A stretch of DNA of 64,000 nt from Closterium sp. Naga37s-1 (taxonomy: Eukaryota > Streptophyta > Zygnematophyceae > Desmidiales > Closteriaceae). The DNA lies in NCBI GenBank assembly GCA_947471745.1, contig CANJKZ010000172.1, positions 3,918,501 to 3,982,500 of the forward strand, written 5' to 3'. Shown here piece after piece: positions 1 through 10,627 of the stretch (the stretch's first letter is position 1; every line of letters starts with the position of its first letter). The notes beneath the pieces are model-generated. The model saw only the letters and a program-made list of their open reading frames with translations. It made no database searches and was not told where the DNA came from. Position numbers and translations under genes: made by a program.

Positions 1-278
1 ACCCGGAGCAGATAGTAAAATTCGCGACCATGGCCCTTCTTCATGTGCTGGACGGTGCTTTCACGTTTCATGATATCAAGCACACCAGAAGCATCCCGAC
101 CTTGCTAGAGGGCCGCCGGCTGAAAAGGTATTTCGTGCCGTGGTTGATGCGGAAGGGGTCGGCATGCGCTCTAGGGCAGAGTAACAACGCCTTGTCGTGG
201 TCGCAGATCGTGAACCCAGGAATTTACCGGGGGACGTTCTTCATCATCCATGGCGTTGATGCTCTTCAGCAGCCGTAA
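1..278 (+). CDS. FAS1-like protein, 3' exon (copy 1, partial)
   Basis: This is the C-terminal exon of a fasciclin-like protein whose 5' part lies off the left edge. The frame is open from base 3 and ends at TAA 276-278. The protein has the FAS1 tail pattern: a hydrophobic LLHVLDGAFTF block (the H1-like region), PTLLEGRR, then a closing HGVDALQQ that corresponds to the usual 'VHGVDxVL' strand. It is clearly paralogous to the complete gene at 2512-3277, sharing the SNNALSWSQIVNPGIY block exactly. FAS1 proteins are secreted or cell-surface adhesion proteins; that role is family knowledge, not shown here. An ATG at 30 is probably internal, because the homologous frame continues upstream of it. 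No start or signal peptide is visible in the window. Confidence 0.7.
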   Translation, partial: PEQIVKFATMALLHVLDGAFTFHDIKHTRSIPTLLEGRRLKRYFVPWLMRKGSACALGQSNNALSWSQIVNPGIYRGTFFIIHGVDALQQP

Positions 279-2511
279 ACTCCTGATTGGGCTCAGGAAC
301 TTCTCACTTGATGCTCACTCGTAGCGTGAGCACTGTAAAGGTGCAATGAGAGAGATGCTTGAATAAATCTTATCAACGGCTAGTTGATATGTCAAATGCA
401 GACACGGATTTGTCAAATTCTGGAAATGAGTGCTCCAACGCAATTCTGTTCCAATGTCAGACATACATATGATGCTTATTAGATAACATCTAATATCTGG
501 TCGATCCGTGAACTGTACATTCTGTATACATTCTCCAATGGCTGATTAAAGTGTAGCCCACGAATCTTAGGTCGCGTTCGGGAACTCGAACAAGTGACGT
601 TTTTTAAGAATGAACGGACAAGGGAGCGCCCACATTCTTGAAGTTTCGCAACGCGGTAGCTTGTTACAAGTGTTCTTGCTTAGAGGCCCTCGTTGAGAGA
701 GTCCCTTTTCCCCCCTGAGTAGAATTTTCCGATATCGCCTAGGGTTGGCCCGACCCCTATAGTCCCGTTTTTGGCGGGAAGTTTTGCAGCTTGACCGAAT
801 CATTGCACGAATCGGCTCCGCAGCCAATCAGAGGCTCCAGATCAAACCAGCCCAACATTCAAAGAGAACGATGAAAAAGGGATCATCGATTCGATATTTT
901 AACCTTTTAATTGTAATTAATTGTTTCTCTTGACCGCGACTAATTCTCAATCCTGTCGCGCTGTCTCCAGCGCGATCGACGATGACATCTCATTTATCTC
1001 GCTTACAGGGTAGAAACGAAGTTTTTGGGTTACTATTCGACCCCCAAACCATAGTTGATTTTGTTTAGTTTTGACCGTTAGTCATGCGACATTGATCAGC
1101 GTGGAAAACCGTGCGACTGGAAGTTGAAGCAAGCGCGGTCCAAATCTACGTAAATGCCAAACTCCAGAAACTAGTAGCAAAACAACCACTCTTCATGCAA
1201 TTTTCCTGAAGGGGACTATAAGTATCGCGTTTTGCCTGGGGTTTGAAGGGTTTGCCACATAGTCCGCGCGCGGCGATGTTGATCCGTCGGACTATAAACG
1301 AGAACACCTGTACGAAGTTGGTTGTTCGTCACAACCAGGAAACTAAACTATTTGCAGTGCGGGATGACAAATTTACCAAGATTTACAGGGTAGGCAGCAC
1401 TAAAAAACAAATCAGCCTTTGTTGCCCCTTCCGCTGACCACCTGGCCGCCAACCGCATTTCAAGCGTATGCCTGCTGTTGTTGCGCCAGGGGGCTCAGAT
1501 GGAGGACAGCAAAGACAAATAGGCCAATCAGACGTTGAAGCCTTCCCCTGCGGTCTGTCCCATCTCATCAAACTTTCCAGGTGTTAACCACACCCCCCCC
1601 CCCCCCCCTCCCCCATTCCTCCCCGCCCCTCGCCTCCCTTCCCCCTCCCTCCACCCTCCCTGCCATGCACACCCTCCCTTCTGTGTGGCAGCATGTGGTG
1701 GTGACGTGGCGAGTGAAGCGGTTCCAAGAAATGGCGTCGATATCCACTCCCTCCCACACTCATGTTCTTTGACGTGCAGTACCGATACATTTCAGGGACT
1801 CCTGAGTGGTCTGTTCAACCCAATGGTACACCCTCTTTTGCGCTACACTGACAATGAGATTCACAGGCTGCAGTGTGTACTGTTGCTTGGAACGTAGCGG
1901 TCTCGTGCTTACAGCCGAACTGCAGGTAGTGACGGGCAAATGCACTCCTGGTGAACGGTACACAACGGTTTTTAAAAAACAAATTGCTTTTGGGTACGGT
2001 TGAGTGCGGGCAAACGTGCTTATATCGTATGTGCATGGACCATCCTGGACGCATTGATGTGTGTACATCCGATTAGTTAGTATAGCCATTGACAGTGTAG
2101 CGCGAAACAGGGTGTACGTCATGTCAGGTGCCCGCGGGCACAAAAAGTAAACAGTTTTCGGATGCCATGCGGCTCGGGAGACATAAAGCACTGCACGCGC
2201 CGCATTGTGCGGTTGTGTTTCGTGTCTAGGACATCAAGAGCCTTCACCTCGCAGCAAGCTGTCATATCCAAAGCACGCGCATTTTACCAGTATTGTACTT
2301 CGTTTGAGCGGACGCCCATTAGCCAGAAAGCAGCGCGTATGAAGGAAGAGTTTTCCAAAAAGAAGTCAGCAGTCCGGTGTCTCTTTTTCTTCTCGTTGAA
2401 CGGTTCTAAACGTCGTAGCATCCGCAGCGTCAGTATTTCACGACCCGCATTCTTGAAAAGCCCTCTCGTTCCCTCTCACCCCTGTCCGTTCGCCATCACG
2501 CACGCATCGCC
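279..2511. other. intergenic region between the two FAS1-like genes
   Basis: I see no supported gene in this stretch. Several short frames on both strands have no recognisable protein signature. It is AT-richer than the flanking genes up to about 1.2 kb, and it contains a run of 16 C at 1593-1608 followed by a C/T-rich stretch to about 1680. The last few hundred bases presumably hold the promoter of the downstream FAS1-like gene, but I find no convincing TATA element. Confidence 0.5.
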
Positions 2512-3277
2512 ATGTCGCTCCGGCCCTTCACAATCTGCGCGCTTCTCGCTCTTCTCGTGTGCGTAGCGGAAGCGGAGATGACAAAATCTGCTCTGATCAG
2601 CGAGCTTAAGAATGCGCGCAGGGCAATAACGCAGTTGAAGTACCTGGGGCGCTACTCGCTCGTCGCCACCGCCATAGATCAAGCCCTTCCAAAAATGGGT
2701 ATGCGAACCTACTTCTCCTATAAAGGTTTGCATTCATTCATGGTTCTATATTGCCATCTTTGAGAGTAATATCCCTCGTACATTTTCCGCTTTCCCTGTC
2801 TCCCATAGTAACCTATCCACTACAACCCCCTTCCACCTTTCCTCCCCCCTTCCCCCGTGTTCGACCGTCTTCTTGCTCGCAGACGACATTCCCGATGATG
2901 AGGACCTATCCCAAGCCGACCAGAAGACCATTCTTCTCCCGCAGAACGCGGCGCTCGGTCCGGCCGGGGTCGGCACGCTTATTAGAACGGGCGCCGCGAG
3001 CGCGAAGCAAGCTGTCAAGTTCGAGAGCATGGGCCTCCTGAATGTGCTGGACGGGTATTTCACGTTCAAAGAGATCAAGAAGTGCATCAGCGTTCCGACC
3101 ATGCTAGATGGCCGCCGGCTGAAAAAGTATTCCGTTCCGCTGCCGTTGCGCAAGGGTTCCGCGGTCGCTCTAGGGCAGAGTAACAACGCCTTGTCTTGGT
3201 CGCAGATCGTGAATCCGGGGATTTACAAAGGAAGGTTCTTTATATTGCATGGCGTAGATGCTCTCCAGCAGGCGTAA
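2512..3277 (+). CDS. FAS1-like secreted protein (copy 2, complete, one intron)
   Basis: Two exons, 2512-2725 and 2883-3277, separated by a 157-bp GT-AG intron. The phase agrees (one base plus two), giving about 202 aa. The ATG at 2512 is chosen because it begins a classic signal peptide: MSLRPF, a Leu/Ala/Val core, then a probable cleavage site at AEA-E. The mature part has a single FAS1-like domain: YSLVATAID (H1-like), TILLPQNAAL (the 'FAPxNxAF' equivalent), LLNVLDGYFTF, PTMLDGRR and the closing HGVDALQQA. No GPI signal or transmembrane tail follows the domain, so it is predicted to be soluble and secreted. FAS1 domains mediate adhesion or polysaccharide interaction in plants and algae (family knowledge). 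It is a tandem duplicate of the partial gene at 1-278. The domain call is good; the exact function is unknown. Confidence 0.75.
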
Positions 3278-4027
3278 ATTCCTGAATAGGTTCAGATGTA
3301 ACACGGGCTTATAGAGAACGCCCTTAAAATCACCAATGAGGACCCGGGCTTATAGCAAATGCCCACAAAAGGGTCTATAATAGGCTTATAAAACGCCAAC
3401 AAATAAAACACACACAAGGTAAACTAGCTCCTCTGATAGCTTGGAGTCTTGAAGACTTAGTAGTTGAAGCTTGGAGAGTGATAGAGTAGCTTCACCCAAA
3501 AGGGTAGTTGGAGCTTAGAGCACTTGTGAGGGAAAAGTCTTGTACTTAGAGAAAATATTCCATTTCCATTTTGGTTGATTGGAAGTTGGGAGTTGAGAAT
3601 GAGCTTGGTTAGCTCAAACCCCTCCTAGACCTCCTTGGGGAGCTCCACTTCCTCCATGGCAACAAGGGCAAGGAGCTCCTAGGGGTGAGTTTGCTTATGT
3701 GGCACAATGGTTGGATTTGCAACCAATGAGAGCAATAGAATTGTGATAAGGATGCTTTTGTTACATGCCGTAATTTGTAACAACAATGTTCAATTGTCAT
3801 TGGTTGGAATTCCAACCAATGTGGGGGTTGGGTTGGATCTCAACCAAGCTTGTCTTTTAGTGGGTGGTTGTCCACAATTGTGGACTCATCACCATTCACC
3901 CCCTCCATCCCTTTCTTCCCGTAGGTCGCTACCTTACGTAGGTAGCGCCTTAGAGAGGTATCATTAGATTAGGTGCTAGGGTAGGTAGGCGGTGCGTTAC
4001 ATCAGAAGACTCGTTGAAGATTGGGCC
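3278..4027. other. intergenic, no gene recognised
   Basis: No coding signature was found. Near 3300-3380 a 'cgggcttatag' motif occurs twice about 45 bases apart, and 3420-3550 has several 'gcttgga/gtagt' near-repeats. This could be 3' UTR of the FAS1-like gene followed by decayed repeat sequence leading into the gypsy fragment. Confidence 0.4.
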
Positions 4028-4497
4028 TCAGAGTGATGTGCACTCACACGCACTCCATAGGTGCAATTCGACGCCTGACGTACCGTAGTTCCCTTGAAAT
4101 GGGTTTTGTTTGTTGGTGTTACGAGTGCAATTGAGTGAGCGAGCGAGAATTGCACTATCGAAGCAAGAGTACAATGAGCGAAGGCATGAATCACGTCCCA
4201 GTAAAATGTCGTGCCCATCGAGTGTCGTTGCGAGCATTTCCTGTGTAAATCCGAAATTCCCAGCGGACTTTGACTCTCTCCACCTTTTCCCGTATGGCCA
4301 GTGGCGTGCCGTCGACTAAGCGTGCGTCTATCTCAGGTAAACAACGGCTAAGTGTCACTTGCAGTTTTTGGGCGGTTGCGGTATTAACTAAACTGTGACT
4401 TGCTCCTCCGTCGATAAAAATCTTCACTGCTGCTCCCTGTATTTTCCCGTAGATCAGTACTGGGCAATCCGTCACTGCACCCTCCTTATTCGTCCTT
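4028..4497 (-). pseudogene. Ty3/gypsy retropepsin fragment
   Basis: On the minus strand, 4191-4568 encodes a retropepsin-like segment with the active-site motif FIDGGASHSLV (a D-G-G variant of D-T/S-G). An overlapping frame at 4028-4237 carries the matching C-terminal strand TLDGHDILLGRD, typical of gypsy proteases (usually LxGxDIILGxDWL). The two halves lie in different frames, so there is a frameshift near 4210-4240. Nothing downstream resembles gypsy RT, and upstream the homology stops at about 4497, where copia sequence begins in the opposite orientation. It is a short, dead remnant cut by or joined to copia A. Confidence 0.65.
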
Positions 4498-7400
4498 GCA
4501 GCGCCTTCGTGGCATGCACTCCCGGTACCTTGTCTCTGGTCTTCCCAGGGTTCTCCCTCCCCTCCCACCCTCGCCTGCTCCTCCCTGTCTTCCCTGTGTC
4601 GAGGGGCGGCAGCGCGCCGCTCCTCACTCCTCCTCGTTTCCCCCGACGACTGCTCCCCTGCAGACCCTCCACATGGACGTGTGTGGCCCAGCCCGCGTCC
4701 GTGGACAGGGTCACGAGAGGTACTTCTTGATAGTTGTTGACGACTACTCGCGCTACACCACGGTCTTCCCCTTGCGCACCAAGGGTGAAGTCCCTGATGT
4801 TTTGATCCCTTGGATCCGCGCTGCCCGTCTCCAGCTCAGCGAGAGGTTCCACTCGGACTTTCCTGTCCTGCGTCTGCACTCTGACAGAGGTGGGGAGTTT
4901 TCCTCCGACCTCTTGAGGGAATTTTGTCGTGGGGAGGGCATTGAGCAGTCGTTCACGCTTCCGGCCTCTCCACAGCAGAATGGGGTTGCTGAGCGCCGCA
5001 TTGGCTTGGTCATGGAGGTCGCTCGTACCTCCTTGATCCATGCGGCTGCCCCCCACTTTCTGTGGCCGTTTGCGGTCCAATACGCTGCGCATCAGCTCAA
5101 CCTCTGGCCCCGTGTCTCCGTTCCGGAGACTTCGCCGACACTGCGTTGGACGGGAGAGGTTGGCGATGCGTCGGTGTTCCGGGTCTGGGGATCTCGTGCT
5201 TTTGTCCGCGATACGTCCGCGGACAAGCTCTCCTCCCGCGCTGTTCCTTGTGTCTTCCTTGGCTTTGTCCCGGACGCGTCTGGTTGGCAGTTTTACCACG
5301 CCACCTCGCGCCGTGTCCTGCCCTCTCAGGACGTCACTTTCGACGAGTCGGTCCCCTACTACCGCCTCTTCCCCTACCGCACTGCCCCGCTCCCCCCCCC
5401 GCCTCTCTTCCTCGCACCAAGTGCTGCTGTGGTAGACCCCCTCCCCCCTCAGGGTGCCGCTCCCTCAGGTGTGTCCCAGGTAGACCCGGTTGAGCCTGTC
5501 GAGGTAGCTGTCGACTCTCGTCCTGCTAGGGGTGCTGAGCCTGAGCGTGCGGAGACTGGGGGTGCGGAGCCTGGGGGTGCTGAGCCTGAGCGTGCGGAGC
5601 GTGGGGGTGCTGAGCCTGCGGGTACGGAGCCTGGGGGTGCGGAGCCTGGGGGTGCTGAGCCTGAGGGTGCTGAGTCTGGGGGTGCTGAGCCTGAGAGTGC
5701 TACGTCTGAGGGTACTGAGCCTGGGGGTGTTGCGACTGACCGTGCGGCGCCTGGAGGCGCTCCCTCTTCACAGCAGCTGCGTGAGTGGTACTCACGGTAA
5801 TGCAGCCTCAAGAGGGGCGCTTCTGGGGCTAGGGGTGCTACTGGAGCTGGTGCTCGTGGTTCCCCGCCTAGGCGGGAGCCGCCCTCTCCCCAGCGGCTCC
5901 GAGAGTGGTACGCTCGGCGCTGCAGTCTCCGGAGTGGCGCTGCTGGTGCCGCGGACCCTGGCGGCGGAGCTGCTGCTGGTGCTGAGGACCCTGGAGTTGG
6001 AGCTGCTGCTGGTGCTGAGGACTCTGGAGCTGGAGCCGCTGCTGGTGCTGCGGATCCTGGAGCTGGTGCTGCTGGTGCAGGAGCTGCTGGTGGTGCTGCT
6101 GGAGGTGCTGCTGGTGCTGGAGCTGCTGGAGGTGCTGCTGGTGCTGGAGCTGCTGGGGGTGCTGCTGGTGCTGCTGGAGGTGTTGCTAGTGCTGGAGCTG
6201 CTGGAGGTGCTGCTGGTGGTGGAGCTACTGGAGGTGCTGCTGGTGCTGGCACTGCTGGAGGTGCTGCTGGTGCTGGAGCTACTGGAGGTACTGCTGGTGC
6301 TGGAGCTGCTGGAGCCGCTGGTTCTGGAGGTGCTCGTACTGGAGGTACTGGAGCTGCTGGGACTGGAGCTGCTGGGGTTGCTGGTGGTGCTGCGGGAGTT
6401 GTGGCTGGAGACCCTGGGACTGAGGGTGCTGGTGCTGTCTCTGCTGGTTCAGGAGGTACTGCGCGGCCGCGGCCGTACTACGTTCCGCTCCTTCAGCAGG
6501 TTCTTGACCTCCCGCCCTCTACTGGTCATACTCCTCCCCTACTGAGTCCACCACCTGTCCAGTCGCAGTCACAGTTACCGCTTGCCTTTCCGCTGCTTGG
6601 TCCTTCTCCTTACGCTGGGCCGACTAGAGGTCTTACGGAGCGTCGTGAGCCTGAGTCTCGTCCTGCGTCGCCAGAGTCTCGTCCTGCGTCGCCTGAGTCT
6701 CGTCCAGAGTCGTCTGTCCGCGCTGTCCGCGCTGGTCGTCGTGCTCCGCGTCAGCGTCCTCCTCCTGTACTTGGCACTCACTATATGACTCTGCGTCCTT
6801 CCACTGCTCCACAGCGTGTCCCTCTGCCGTCTCCTCCTGCGTCCTCTCTTCCTGACGGTCCGGACCCCGAGTCTAACTCCCTTCGTGCTGCCAGTCCTAC
6901 TGTCACGCGTTTCCTCGCCACTGTTGTCACTGACCCTACCTTTGAGTCCTCTGCTGCGTCTGCTCTAGTCGCTGAGCTTGTTGACTTTGCTGCCGCCTGT
7001 CGTCTAGACTACGCCGCTAGCCTTGTTGCTGAGTCTGAGTCTGTCTGTCCTCCGTCCGTCGGGGGTGAGTGTGCTCTTGGCACGGACGTCCTTGAGGACA
7101 GACAGGAGGAGTTTGAGTGCTTTGCCGCTGCTTTACCTCATCTCGTGTCCATGCTGATTGCCCCTGAGGGAGACCCGGATGCACCAGACATCCCGACCCC
7201 GCGCTCTTACGCAGAGGCGATAGAGGGTCCCTACTCCTCTCAGTGGCAGACAGCCATGGATGCAGAGATGGCTTCCTGGAAGTCCACAGGCACCTACGTC
7301 GACGAGGTTCCCCCGCCTGGGGCGAACATCGTCAGTGGCATGTGGATTTTCAGGGTGAAGCGGCCGCCGGGTTCTCCGCCTGTCTTCAAGGCGCGTTACG

Positions 7401-8770
7401 TTGCACGATGCTTCAGTCAGCGTGAGGGAGTTGACTTCTTCCAGACCTTCTCCCCTACCCCGAAGATGACCACTCTTCGGGTTCTGCTGCACGTCGCCGC
7501 TCAGCGTGACTACGAGCTCCACTCTCTTGACTTCAGCACTGCTTTCCTACAGGGCAGCCTGCACGAGGAGATCTGGCTGCGCCGCCCACCTGGCTTCACT
7601 GGGTCGTTTCCTCCTGGTACCCAGTGGAGCCTCCGGCGGCCAGTCTACGGTCTCCGCCAGGCACCCCGTGAGTGGCACGACACACTGAGGACTACTCTTG
7701 CTGCTCTTGGGTTTGCTCCTTCTACTGCTGACCCGTCGCTGTTTCTACGCACCGACACCACTCTGCCGCCGTTCTACGTTCTCGTGTACGTAGACAACTT
7801 GGTCTTTGCTACTTCTGACACTGAGGGACTCGCACACGTGAAGTCGGAGCTGCAGAAGAGACACACGTGCACAGGCCTGGGTGAGCTGACAAGCTATCTT
7901 GGCTTGCGGATCACCCGGGACAGAGCACAGCGCACCATTACCCTGACTCAGTCACACATGGTGCAGCAGGTCCTTCAGCGCTTCCGCTTCACGTACTCCT
8001 CGCCTCAGTCCACTCCTCTGCCTACCGGTCACTCGCTCTCAGCTCCACCTTCGGACGAGTCCGTAGAGCCGAGTGGCCCGTACCCAGAGCTTGTGGGCTG
8101 CCTCATGTACCTGATGACCTGCACTCGACCTGACCTTGCATACCCTCTTAGCATCCTAGCACGCTATGTCGCTCCTGGCCGTCACCGGAAGGAGCACATG
8201 GATGCCGCTAAGAGGGTGTTGCGCTACTTGTGCAGTACGTCGGGCATGGGGCTCATGCTTGGAGGACGGGCTCGAGTTGTCCTCACTGGTCACGCTGACG
8301 CTTCTTGGGCTGACGACTTGACTACGCAGCGGTCGTCACAGGGTTGCACCTTCAGCCTTGGCTCCGGCTCTATTTCTTGGCGGTCTACCCGCTCGTCTTC
8401 TTTTCTCAGCTCCAGCTGTGAGGCTGAGATCTACGCAGGGGCCATGGCTGCACAGGAGTTACGCTGGCTCACCTACCTGCTGACTGACCTTAGAGAGCCG
8501 CCTCGTTCTCCTCCAGTGCTGTACGTCGACAACAAGGCCATGATTGCCTTGTGTCAGGAGCACAGACTAGAGCACAGAACGAAGCACATCGCTCTGCGCT
8601 ACTTCCTTGCTCGAGAGCTGCAGCAGCGTGGTCAGCTTCGTCTTGCTTACGTGGCCACTCGGGCCAACACTGCTAATGTGTTCACCAAGGCGCTTCAGCC
8701 TTGTGATCATCGGCGTTTCTGTACTGTTCTAGGCCTTGTGCCTACTGTGCCTCACTTGCTTACTTCTTGA
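4498..8770 (+). pseudogene. copia A polyprotein remnant (IN-RT-RNase H)
   Basis: One frame runs from the truncation point to TGA 8768-8770, broken only by an in-frame TAA at 5798-5800; copia D has a Tyr codon at the matching site (WYLQYCS). Integrase shows MDVCGPARV (the first catalytic Asp; the Trp conserved in the related copies is Cys here), HSDRGGEF (second Asp) and NGVAERR (Glu). The CLPCVEG zinc cysteines are present. A low-complexity linker (GAEPGGAEP, then GAAGGA repeats) lies at 5525-6400. The RT core reads VYVDNLVF, so the second catalytic Asp of YVDD is Asn. RNase H retains ASSCEAEIY-type and DNKAM motifs near 8420-8540. The stop and the YVDN change make autonomous activity unlikely. 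Confidence 0.88.
5525..6400 (+). repeat. coding tandem repeats in the copia IN-RT linker
   Basis: The first part (to about 5760) is built of a degenerate 15-bp unit encoding G-A-E-P-G. The second part (about 5985-6400) is a degenerate trinucleotide-phased array (ggtgctgctggagctgct...) encoding Gly/Ala-rich sequence. Both stay in frame with the polyprotein apart from the TAA at 5798-5800. Equivalent arrays occur in copia C (29,700-30,200 and 31,820-32,000) and copia D (35,250-35,960, antisense). Confidence 0.85.
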
Positions 8771-8999
8771 CTCTGCTTGTACTGTGATTTCTATATATAT
8801 ACCTGCATGTTTACACTTGCTAGGTTGTGATCACTGTATTTCTTGTTGTATTATCAAACTGCATGTGAACTGGTCTTGTGACCGCTTGCTTGTGCTCGGA
8901 ATTTGTGTGGTATCCTTGAGATCCACCCTGAGCTGTGCTTTGCTTTGCTTGACTGGTCTTGTGACCATCTGGTTGTCTCCCACTTAGCCTATGGGGGTG

Positions 9000-9128
9000 T
9001 GTCAAACATTGCATATGTTTCTATTCTGTAGGCTATAGTGGGTTTAGCCTTAGGGGGTACAACATTCTAGGGTTTCCTACTTGTACTCCCAATGCTGTTA
9101 GTTCAATCATTCCTCTCTGATTCTGACA
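9000..9128 (+). repeat. 3' LTR of copia A
   Basis: A 129-bp terminal repeat starting TGTCAAACATT right after the polypurine tract and ending TTCTGACA. It is similar over its length to the 136-bp LTRs of copia D (shared 'ggctatagtgggtttagccttagggggtac' block, here described rather than fully aligned). It directly abuts the gag of copia B at 9129. Confidence 0.75.
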
Positions 9129-9144
9129 CTACAGTGAGTCCCTC

Positions 9145-10627
9145 ATGGCGTACAGTGTGCTACTACGCAATATGACGCCTGCGGAACAACTCGGCATTCG
9201 CTCCTACAAAGAGAGCGCCGCTCCAGCGTTGGAAGCCTGGAAGCACCTCGTTGAGGTATATCAGCCGAAGGACTCAGTCACCTCCAGCAGGCTCCTGCAG
9301 CAACGACGACCGTGAAGAGCGACGACAAAACAGGCGCCGTTTCTGCAAAATCTGCAAAATCTTCGGACACTCAACGGACCGATGCAAATCCCGGTCCAAC
9401 TATCGCCACCCAAATTCCACTCACCACAACTGGGTCGGCCGACAAGACGCTCGTCACTTCCAGCCTCAACATCAAGCCTCTCGCCCTCCTGCACAACACC
9501 AACAGCAACAGCAGACACAAGGATCTCAAGGAGGAGCTCCCAGAAACGTAAACGCAAATATGGCGGCAAGGCGTCACCCACGCGCTACTGAACCAGACGA
9601 AGAGGAAGAACCTCGCGGCGCGCTCATTCAACCTGAAGAAGGGTGGAACAACCCCCTCACAGAAGATCATTACTACCGATACGATGAGGACGAGCAAGAC
9701 TGGCATCAGCCAATACAGCTGCGGGAAAGCCCACCCCACGATCACCAGAACTTCGTTCCCGTGGGATGGAGAGAAGACGAATTCTTCGAGACAAGATACA
9801 AAGCGACCCTGGTGACTCCGCGGCTTGCGCTACTTCTGCGCAACAACAACAGGAATCACAACACCTGGTACCTGGACAGTTGCTGCAGCCAGCACATGGT
9901 GGGATCCGTCAGGTACATCTCGAACATCAGTCGTGCTCCCGCCACCTACGTCACCGTCGCCAACAACGAGCAACTTCGCGCAAATGCGCAAGGCATCGTG
10001 GTGCTGCAAGCCCAAGACAGCAACACGCACATCACGTTTAACGACGTGCTCTACGTACCAGATCTTCGCTTCAACTTGCTGTCCGCAGTACAACTCAGGG
10101 AGTGCGGAGTCATGCTCGCTACAAATCCACTCACACGTGACCTCATCCTCACCTACGCTCCTCCAGACACACCCGCCGAGTCGCACAAATACCTCGGAAG
10201 AGCTCGCTCGCTTGACGGTGTCTACGTGCTTGACTTCGACATACCGAACTGCCAGGCATCATCTGACGAGCTCGTGGACCTCGTTCCTCTGGATTTTCCG
10301 TACATGAACAAGGAATCATGGCAGCACCCGGATGAACGACCGTGGATTCGCGGCAGTCCTCACCCTCGTGAGATAAATCTGCACCAACCCGGCCCCGACG
10401 GTCTCTGCACCACCTGCTTCACACCTACGGCAAGCCGCACAGAAGAAGTTGAGAGAGACTACGCGGCCATTCAAGAGGCGGAAAGCGCCGAGGCAGAACC
10501 TACAGGCATGACGAAAATGGAGCTCGCTGTCACTACTCACCGAATCTTCGGGACAAGAGACGAAAATCTTGGAATCAGGCAGCAGACACGGCCTGCACCA
10601 GCAGCCGAAACCCTCCGCTGGGTCTAG
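9145..10627 (+). pseudogene. copia B gag-protease remnant
   Basis: A short frame from ATG 9145 encodes a gag (UBN2-like) segment: MTPAEQLGIRSYKES and AWKHLVEVYQPKD. It ends at a TGA at about 9313. The next frame (9251-10627, 458 aa) carries the zinc knuckle CKICKIFGHSTDRC (C-x2-C-x4-H-x4-C) and then protease-like sequence at LDSCCSQHM, where the copia consensus would be DSGCSxHM, so the catalytic Gly is Cys. The knuckle follows unusually soon after the UBN2-like part, which implies an internal gag deletion near 9290-9320 as well as a frameshift. After protease the frame runs into an acidic tail and stops at 10,625-10,627. Confidence 0.8.

Larger units (their letters stand above)
4498..9128 (+). 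mobile_element. Ty1/copia element A, 5'-truncated
   Basis: A copia-type LTR retrotransposon lacking its 5' LTR, gag, protease and the first part of the GAG-pre-integrase region. Homology to the intact copia D starts inside the HHCC zinc region, at QRLRGMHSRYLVSG. It continues through integrase, a repetitive linker, RT and RNase H to a stop at 8770. It then has a 3' UTR, a polypurine tract ending at about 8999 (atgggggtg) and a 129-bp 3' LTR. Order IN-RT-RH is diagnostic of Ty1/copia. With no left end, no target-site duplication can be tested. It is closely related to copia D. Confidence 0.9.

Noticed and set aside
1535-2566. Several 60-145-codon frames on both strands between the FAS1-like genes
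   Set aside because: They overlap one another, contain low-complexity Pro/Ser runs from C/T-rich DNA and show no signal or domain.
5449-6252. Antisense Pro/Ala-rich frame over the copia A linker
   Set aside because: It is a shadow of the GAEP/GAAGGA coding repeats. The sense frame is continuous with integrase and RT.
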